In this document: one piece after another, positions 4,443 to 7,838 of the stretch
Layout of the letters: the number at the start of each line of letters is the position of its first letter
Position numbering within the stretch: the stretch's first letter is position 1
Source: Acidobacteriota bacterium
Lineage (GTDB): Bacteria; Acidobacteriota; Terriglobia; Terriglobales; Acidobacteriaceae
Direction: 5' to 3'
NCBI GenBank assembly: GCA_003225595.1
Contig: QIAR01000227.1
Coordinates: 1 to 7,838 of the forward strand
Length of the DNA: 7,838 nt
Program-made: the position numbers and the translations under genes
The notes under the pieces: model-generated
The model's database searches: none
What the model was told of the DNA's origin: nothing
Seen by the model: only the letters and a program-made list of their open reading frames with translations

Positions 4443-6857
4443 TCACTGAGGCATCGCCAATCGCTGCTGTAACTGTTGAAATCGTGAATCGGAACGAATC
4501 TCGTCGAAAGCCGGCTCGATTTTTATGTAGGTGAACTTGCTGTCGCGCTCGTTATAGGCCTGCTCCAGTGAAGTGAGGGCCTGTTCCCTCTCTCCGAGCC
4601 GCGCATATATTTGTGCGAGGTCGTAGGGCGAAACGTAACCTTGTTTGGACACTTGTTTCAAACCTTCCAGCCAACTTTTTAGTACTCCGGCGTACCCGGA
4701 TTGTGCATAATCCGCGCCGATTGCCGCCGCGAGCTCAGGATTACCTGAAAGCGTCAACACCTTTTGCCGTTCGGCAACCGCTTCCCTGTACATTCCGCTT
4801 TGGGCATATGCTGCCTCGATCGCATGCTGTGCCGGTACGAAGTTTGGATCCATATCCAATGTTTTTTTAAGTTGTTGGATAGCGGTTTCGTATTGCCGCG
4901 CAAAATAGAGCTGCCGCCCAACGCTCGTGTTGATGAGAAGTGAAAGCGGATCGAGCTCTTGCGCCTTCTTCAGTTCCGTCCTTGCTTCTTCAGAGCGGCC
5001 CAACCTCGCTAGAAAATCGCCGTACCAATGGTGAGCTGTCGCGGAATTGGCATTAAGCTGGATCGCACGTTTGAATTCGGTTTCGGCACCCGGCCAATCC
5101 CAATCGTAACCTTCCCGGACGAGAGCCAGCGAGATGTGTGCCTCGGATAGCATGTCATCAATCTTGACGGCCTGCATGGCTGCCGATTTGGTCTTTGGCC
5201 ACACTTGCTTGGGAGCAACATACCCAGAGTCGCCCAAAAAATTGTAAGTGTCGGCCAGGCCGGCATAGGCAAGAGCGTAATTCGGATCTCTCGCCACGGC
5301 TTGATTGAAATAATCACTTGCCTTTCTAAATCCTTCTTCAGTCCACTTATTCCAGTAATAAAGACCCTGAAGGTAAAGCTGATAAGCTTCCGGGTTCTCG
5401 GTATCGTGTTTGGCTAATTGTTGGGACTCCTGGCCGGTAAGCTTAGGCCGCAGGTTGTCATAGATCTCCTTGGAGATATCTTCCTGCACCTTGATGAGGT
5501 CAGAAACTTTCCGGTTATATTGTTCGCCCCATAATTCCGATCCGTCGGTTACACTGACCAGATCAGTTTGAATCGTTAGAGTATCTCCGCGTTGTGTAAT
5601 CCTCCCCAATAGGACAGCGTCAACCTTGAGTTCTTGTCCAATCTTCTGCGCACTGACCTCTCGGCCTTTGTAGCTAAAAACCGTACTGCGGGCCATCACG
5701 CGCAGTTGCGGGACGCGTGAAAGACTGCTGATGATTCCGTCAGTAACCCCATCGGTGAGGTACTCGATATTGGGATCTGCACTCACGTTCGCGAAAGGCA
5801 GTACCGCGATGGAATGAATGCGATCAGATGCAGGTCCGCCCAAGAGTCGTTCGCGCAAGTTGCGCGGAGCCAAGGCCACAAGCAGCAGGAGCAATGTGCA
5901 ACTGGCTACGGATCCAATGAACGTTCGTGTGCGCCACCAACTCTTCCGGCGTATCGACACTACTGATGTCGGAACACCGGCAGATTCAGTATCACGCTTG
6001 ACGCGCTTCAGATCAGCTCGAAGTTCGGCCGCAGACTGATATCGCAGTCCGCGGTCTTTTTCCAGTAATTTGGCGGTGATCCAGCCAAGATCTGGGACCA
6101 GATCAGGATTCAACCGCAGGGCTGAGACTGGCGTCCGATTCAGGATTGCTTCAAAGACGACAGCCGTGGTTCCGCCCCCGAATGCAAGGCGCCCCGTCGC
6201 CATTTCATATAACACTGCACCCAGCGAAAAGAGATCGCCGCGTGGGTCGAGTTCTTCCCCGCGGGCTTGCTCAGGGGACATGTACGACACCGTGCCGAGC
6301 GCGACTCCTGTGCTGGTTAAATCCTCTGTCGTTGCAATCGTAGATAGAGATGAAACTCCCACGCCTTCCGCCACCCGGCGCGGGCCCTGCACCAGCTTGG
6401 CCAACCCGAAATCCAGCACTTTCGCTTGTCCACGCCGCGTTACAAAGATATTTGCCGGCTTGAGATCTCGATGGATGATTCCAGAATCATGCGCGGCATC
6501 GAGGGCATCAGCAATCTGGATTGCAATCTCCAGGATCTGAGTGCTGTTGAGGGGCTTACCCGTGATGAGGTACTTAATGGTTTGCCCTTCCAGAAACTCC
6601 ATGACAATGAAGGGCTGACCTTCCCATTCATCGATTTCATGAATGGTGCAGATGTTGGGGTGGTTGAGACCAGACGCAGCGCGGGCCTCACGCTGAAATC
6701 GCTCCAAAGCTTGATGATCTCGGACCAGCTCTGCTGGTAGGAATTTCAGTGCTACACTCCTACCCAGCCTGAGATCCTGGGCGCGATATACCACTCCCAT
6801 GCCGCCGCCACCCAGCTTTTCCTCGATACGGTAGTGGGAAATGACTTGGCCAATCAT
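4443..6857 (-). CDS. Membrane Ser/Thr protein kinase with TolB/FlgO-like domain and TPR repeats
   Basis: An 804-residue PknB-type receptor kinase. Kinase domain about 9-285: glycine loop LGGGGMG (15-21), ATP lysine Lys38 (ALKF), helix-C Glu57, catalytic HRDLKPAN with Asp131 and Asn136, DFG at 149-151, MSPEQ at 193-197 and structural Asp208, so it should be catalytically active. One transmembrane helix follows (about 312-330), after a Lys/Arg/Trp-rich stretch. Residues about 347-445 (HSIAVLPFANVSADPNIEYLTDG...) resemble the TolB/FlgO-like nucleotide- or peptide-associated domain seen with CadC-type regulators and adenylate cyclases. Residues about 485-800 hold several TPR-like helical repeats, including NPEAYQLYLQGLYYW, NYALAYAGLADTYNFLGD, SATAHHWYGDFLARLGR and SPYDLAQIYARLGEREQA, likely extracytoplasmic docking surfaces. 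The ATG at 6857 gives the family-typical MIG...SHYRI start; a GTG at 6875 would add six residues. No Shine-Dalgarno is clear. The kinase is convergent with the upstream plus-strand gene (20 bases between stops). Target proteins are unknown. Confidence 0.9.
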   Translation of the reverse strand: MIGQVISHYRIEEKLGGGGMGVVYRAQDLRLGRSVALKFLPAELVRDHQALERFQREARAASGLNHPNICTIHEIDEWEGQPFIVMEFLEGQTIKYLITGKPLNSTQILEIAIQIADALDAAHDSGIIHRDLKPANIFVTRRGQAKVLDFGLAKLVQGPRRVAEGVGVSSLSTIATTEDLTSTGVALGTVSYMSPEQARGEELDPRGDLFSLGAVLYEMATGRLAFGGGTTAVVFEAILNRTPVSALRLNPDLVPDLGWITAKLLEKDRGLRYQSAAELRADLKRVKRDTESAGVPTSVVSIRRKSWWRTRTFIGSVASCTLLLLLVALAPRNLRERLLGGPASDRIHSIAVLPFANVSADPNIEYLTDGVTDGIISSLSRVPQLRVMARSTVFSYKGREVSAQKIGQELKVDAVLLGRITQRGDTLTIQTDLVSVTDGSELWGEQYNRKVSDLIKVQEDISKEIYDNLRPKLTGQESQQLAKHDTENPEAYQLYLQGLYYWNKWTEEGFRKASDYFNQAVARDPNYALAYAGLADTYNFLGDSGYVAPKQVWPKTKSAAMQAVKIDDMLSEAHISLALVREGYDWDWPGAETEFKRAIQLNANSATAHHWYGDFLARLGRSEEARTELKKAQELDPLSLLINTSVGRQLYFARQYETAIQQLKKTLDMDPNFVPAQHAIEAAYAQSGMYREAVAERQKVLTLSGNPELAAAIGADYAQSGYAGVLKSWLEGLKQVSKQGYVSPYDLAQIYARLGEREQALTSLEQAYNERDSKFTYIKIEPAFDEIRSDSRFQQLQQRLAMPQ

Positions 6858-6878
6858 GTGCGACCAGCGGAGCACGCA

Positions 6879-6908
6879 ATGTTAGGCTGCTCGCAATAGG
6901 CAAGTCAA
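6879..6908 (-). promoter_or_regulatory. Candidate promoter of the kinase gene
   Basis: On the minus strand TTGACT (6908-6903; 5 of 6) is followed after 18 bases by TAACAT (6884-6879; 4 of 6). Transcription would start near 6872, giving a leader of about 15 bases before the ATG at 6857 and placing the upstream GTG at 6875 before the transcript start. This supports the ATG as the true start. Confidence 0.45.
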
Positions 6909-6972
6909 TGCGATATCGGCAGGTTGACCACCAGGTGGGTGCCCCTCGTCTCCCGGTTTTCAAAACAGCCTG

Positions 6973-6992
6973 CCCTGAGCGAAGTCGAAGGG
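6973..6992. repeat. CCCTGAGCGAAGTCGAAGGG-type hairpin repeat
   Basis: The exact sequence CCCTGAGCGAAGTCGAAGGG is a widely dispersed bacterial intergenic hairpin motif (from general knowledge of genome sequences; not searched here). Its ends CCCT/AGGG pair, with a partly paired GCGAAGTCG centre. Translated, it yields the spurious 'CPERSRRG' peptide common in over-predicted proteins. Confidence 0.65.
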
Positions 6993-7008
6993 GGGATTCC
7001 TGGGTGGA

Positions 7009-7026
7009 GCAGCGCTTCAGCGCTGC
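7009..7026. repeat. Perfect hairpin GCAGCGCT-TC-AGCGCTGC
   Basis: An 8-bp perfect stem with a 2-base loop, 16 bases after the preceding hairpin repeat and followed by GTTAAG rather than a T-run. It looks like another dispersed palindromic unit rather than a terminator. Confidence 0.55.
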
Positions 7027-7036
7027 GTTAAGTATT

Positions 7037-7089
7037 GGCGCGGATCTTCACCGAGTCATTTCCAACCTGTATCGGGGCGAATCCGCGCC
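7037..7089. repeat. 9-bp inverted repeat GGCGCGGAT / ATCCGCGCC
   Basis: GGCGCGGAT (7037-7045) and ATCCGCGCC (7081-7089) are perfect inverted copies separated by 35 bases. The unit is followed by CATCCGTGGCC, which resembles dispersed intergenic repeat text in related genomes. Possibly the ends of a small mobile palindromic unit. Confidence 0.5.
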
Positions 7090-7121
7090 CATCCGTGGCC
7101 TGAACTTCCTATTTGCCGTGT

Positions 7122-7156
7122 CCACGGTCTCGCCGTTGTCGACAAACGGACCGTGG
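7122..7156. repeat. 35-base compound palindrome
   Basis: CCACGGTC (7122-7129) pairs perfectly with GACCGTGG (7149-7156). The interior carries its own 10-bp palindrome TTGTCGACAA (7136-7145), whose CG flanks also pair if one A bulges. The nested symmetry could form a cruciform or bind a dimeric protein. The nearest T-run starts about a dozen bases beyond it, so terminator function for a plus-strand transcript is doubtful. Confidence 0.45.
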
Positions 7157-7259
7157 GGCAGCCTCAGTTATTTTTGCTTTTGGAATCTGGAAAAGCTTGG
7201 GCCAGCCCCCACCCGCGCCCTTTTTGCTGTCTGCGATAGGATAAGTGAATGAGGTGGTC

Positions 7260-7511
7260 ATGGCACAGATGACACCGGAAGTTTCCAAGCTGCTGGAACA
7301 AGCATTGTCGCTGTCGGTTGAAGAACAGGAAGCGTTGGCAGACTCCCTGATTTCCAACCTGAGCGGCAAGGTGGATGGGGGCGTACAAGCGGCTTGGGAA
7401 GCTGAGATCGGGAAGCGAGTTACAGAGCTGGATTCGGGCAAGGCCAAGACCACTTCATGGGCGGAAGTGCGCCGACGGAATATGGCGAAGCTGCCCCATG
7501 CCAAAATGTAG
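7260..7511 (+). CDS. Addiction-module antitoxin, orphan
   Basis: An 83-residue protein of the putative addiction-module component family (TIGR02574 / PF09720 type). Members are small antitoxins usually paired with a RelE/ParE-like toxin. The N-terminal part MTPEVSKLLEQALSLSVEEQEALADSLI has the family's acidic helix pattern 'LL..AL.L...ER..LA..L'; then come VQAAWEAEIGKRVTELDSGK and TTSWAEVRRR, matching 'AW..EI..R..ELDSGK.K..PWEEVR'. The ATG at 7260 was chosen because GAGGTGG (7251-7257) stands just before it as a Shine-Dalgarno; a GTG at 7245 in the same frame lacks one. No toxin gene follows within at least 320 bases, and none precedes it. Its last codon (ATG, Met83) and stop TAG belong to the REP-like repeat beginning at 7506, so the original C-terminus has probably been replaced. 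It may be a solitary remnant or neutralise a toxin encoded elsewhere. Confidence 0.8.
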   Translation: MAQMTPEVSKLLEQALSLSVEEQEALADSLISNLSGKVDGGVQAAWEAEIGKRVTELDSGKAKTTSWAEVRRRNMAKLPHAKM

Positions 7512-7555
7512 GCGCGAGCGTCCCGCTCGTGCGAGGTTTGACACCGTTACGGACC
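7506..7555. repeat. REP-like palindromic repeat, copy 2 (left end missing)
   Basis: From ATGTAG to CGGACC the copy matches copy 1 (2353-2405) apart from G for A at the base after the TAG and the absence of one GAC triplet. The hairpin core CGAGCG-TCC-CGCTCG spans 7515-7529. The left 22 or so bases present in copies 1 and 3 are absent, replaced by the antitoxin coding sequence, and the repeat's TAG (7509-7511) is that gene's stop codon. Confidence 0.75.
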
Positions 7556-7584
7556 ATGTAGGGAGGGACGCCCTTGTCCGTCAG

Positions 7585-7601
7585 GCGGAGCAAAGCTCCG
7601 C
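7585..7601. repeat. Hairpin GCGGAGC-AAA-GCTCCGC
   Basis: A perfect 7-bp stem with an AAA loop, directly after GGGACGCCCTTGTCCGTC (7565-7582), which itself pairs GGAC/GTCC. Only AGAAATTCC follows, so it is not a standard intrinsic terminator. It sits between the intact antitoxin gene and its decayed copy. Confidence 0.5.
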
Positions 7602-7697
7602 AGAAATTCCTGTCACGACCGGCTGCTCTCAAGTCGATGCTGAAGTGGATCGCGCTTTGGCGAGAAAAGCGGCCTCGGCGGCTTCCCCGTGGCGTTT

Positions 7698-7775
7698 GAT
7701 TCCGGAAAGGAAAAGACCACTTCATGGGAGGAAGTGCGCAAGCGAAATCTGGCGAAGCTGCCCCATGCGCACTAG
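7698..7775 (+). pseudogene. Decayed second copy of the antitoxin gene, 3' end
   Basis: The 25 codons plus TAG read DSGKEKTTSWEEVRKRN then LAKLPHAH. Against residues 58-82 of the intact antitoxin upstream, 20 of 25 amino acids and 62 of 75 bases are identical by hand count. Weaker similarity, VDAEVDRALAR against VDGGVQAAWEA, begins near 7633 but in another frame; the spacer is 65 bases versus 60 in the intact gene, consistent with a frameshifting indel. There is no start codon with a ribosome-binding site and no N-terminal half. The stop is followed, 13 bases on, by repeat copy 3. Part of the 13 changes are synonymous, so the copies probably diverged while both were coding, and this one decayed later. 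Confidence 0.7.
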
Positions 7776-7788
7776 TGCTGCAGAGTTT

Positions 7789-7838
7789 CACGAGGAATCC
7801 GCCGCCGAATATGTAGGCGCGAGCGTCCCGCTCGTGCG
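7789..7838. repeat. REP-like palindromic repeat, copy 3 (cut by window edge)
   Basis: Begins CACGAGGAATCC and runs through GAATATGTAGG and the hairpin core (7821-7835) to the window end. It is 48/50 identical to 2331-2380 of copy 1, differing at T for A after CACGAGGAA and at G for A after ATGTAG. CACGAG (7789-7794) can pair with the CTCGTG near the window end. Confidence 0.75.

Larger units (their letters stand above)
6909..7259. other. Gene-free spacer built from palindromes
   Basis: No supportable gene lies here. The one open frame of size (plus strand, 6908-7252) translates 'CPERSRRG' from a known hairpin repeat and has no family resemblance or codon logic. From left to right the spacer holds GTTTTCAAAAC (6956-6966), the CCCTGAGCGAAGTCGAAGGG hairpin repeat, a GCAGCGCT hairpin, a 9-bp inverted repeat 7037-7089 and a 35-base compound palindrome 7122-7156. 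The last part, to about 7244, is T- and C-rich without a convincing promoter for the antitoxin gene. Confidence 0.7.

Noticed and set aside
6858..6875. GTG at 6875 as the kinase start
   Set aside because: The ATG at 6857 gives the standard MIG...SHYRI N-terminus of this kinase group, and the candidate promoter would start transcription downstream of the GTG.
6908..7252. 114-codon plus-strand open frame in the spacer before the antitoxin gene
   Set aside because: Its translation contains the CPERSRRG peptide produced by a dispersed hairpin repeat, has no recognisable family, and crosses five palindromes; no ribosome-binding site precedes it.
7245..7259. GTG at 7245 as the antitoxin start
   Set aside because: The GAGGTGG just before the ATG at 7260 is a good Shine-Dalgarno, and the shorter N-terminus fits the family better.
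7420..7791. 123-codon minus-strand frame across the antitoxin 3' end and its decayed copy
   Set aside because: It is the antisense of the duplicated antitoxin sequence; the repeated PPMKWS peptide arises from the duplication itself.
2329..7838. The three repeat copies as a CRISPR array
   Set aside because: Copies are thousands or hundreds of bases apart, vary in length, and are separated by genes rather than uniform spacers; no cas gene is present.

Overview
The window looks like chromosomal DNA of a Gram-negative soil bacterium, most likely Acidobacteriota (inference). The pointers are a membrane-anchored PknB-type kinase fused to a TolB/FlgO-like domain and TPRs, an outer-membrane barrel protein, miaB followed by a bifunctional-nuclease-family gene, and short GC-rich palindromic repeats plus the 'CCTGAGCGAAGTCGAAGG' hairpin sequence in the spacers. 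No rRNA, tRNA, CRISPR array, transposase or phage gene was seen.

Layout. (1) Positions 1-2322, all minus strand, read right to left: a promoter without room for a leader, the vapB antitoxin gene (GTG start), vapC (GTG start, overlapping vapB by 4 bases), miaB (tRNA ms2i6A methylthiotransferase), a structured 117-base spacer, and the first 45 codons of a bifunctional-nuclease/DUF151 gene that leaves the window. (2) Positions 2329-2637: a REP-like palindromic repeat and the upstream region of the next genes. (3) Positions 2638-4422, plus strand: a two-gene unit of an outer-membrane beta-barrel (porin-like) protein with an N-terminal coiled coil, and a small periplasmic PstS-like substrate-binding domain protein. 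(4) Positions 4443-6857, minus strand and convergent with unit 3: the large Ser/Thr kinase-TM-FlgO/TolB-like-TPR protein. (5) Positions 6858-7259: a roughly 400-base non-coding mosaic of palindromes. (6) Positions 7260-7838: a small addiction-module antitoxin gene with no toxin beside it, a second REP-like repeat copy that supplies its stop codon, a decayed second copy of the antitoxin 3' end, and a third repeat copy running off the window.

How the genes work together. miaB modifies A37 of tRNAs and is probably co-expressed with the nuclease-family gene. The barrel and binding proteins probably act together at the envelope, but their ligand cannot be read from sequence. The kinase is probably a signalling receptor whose TPR part docks partners. 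The most interesting part is the right end, where an antitoxin gene and its degenerate paralogue are each closely followed by the same palindromic repeat. The same repeat also abuts the promoter of vapBC. No clearly new multi-gene system is present; the novel-looking signals are the repeat/antitoxin architecture and several structured spacers.
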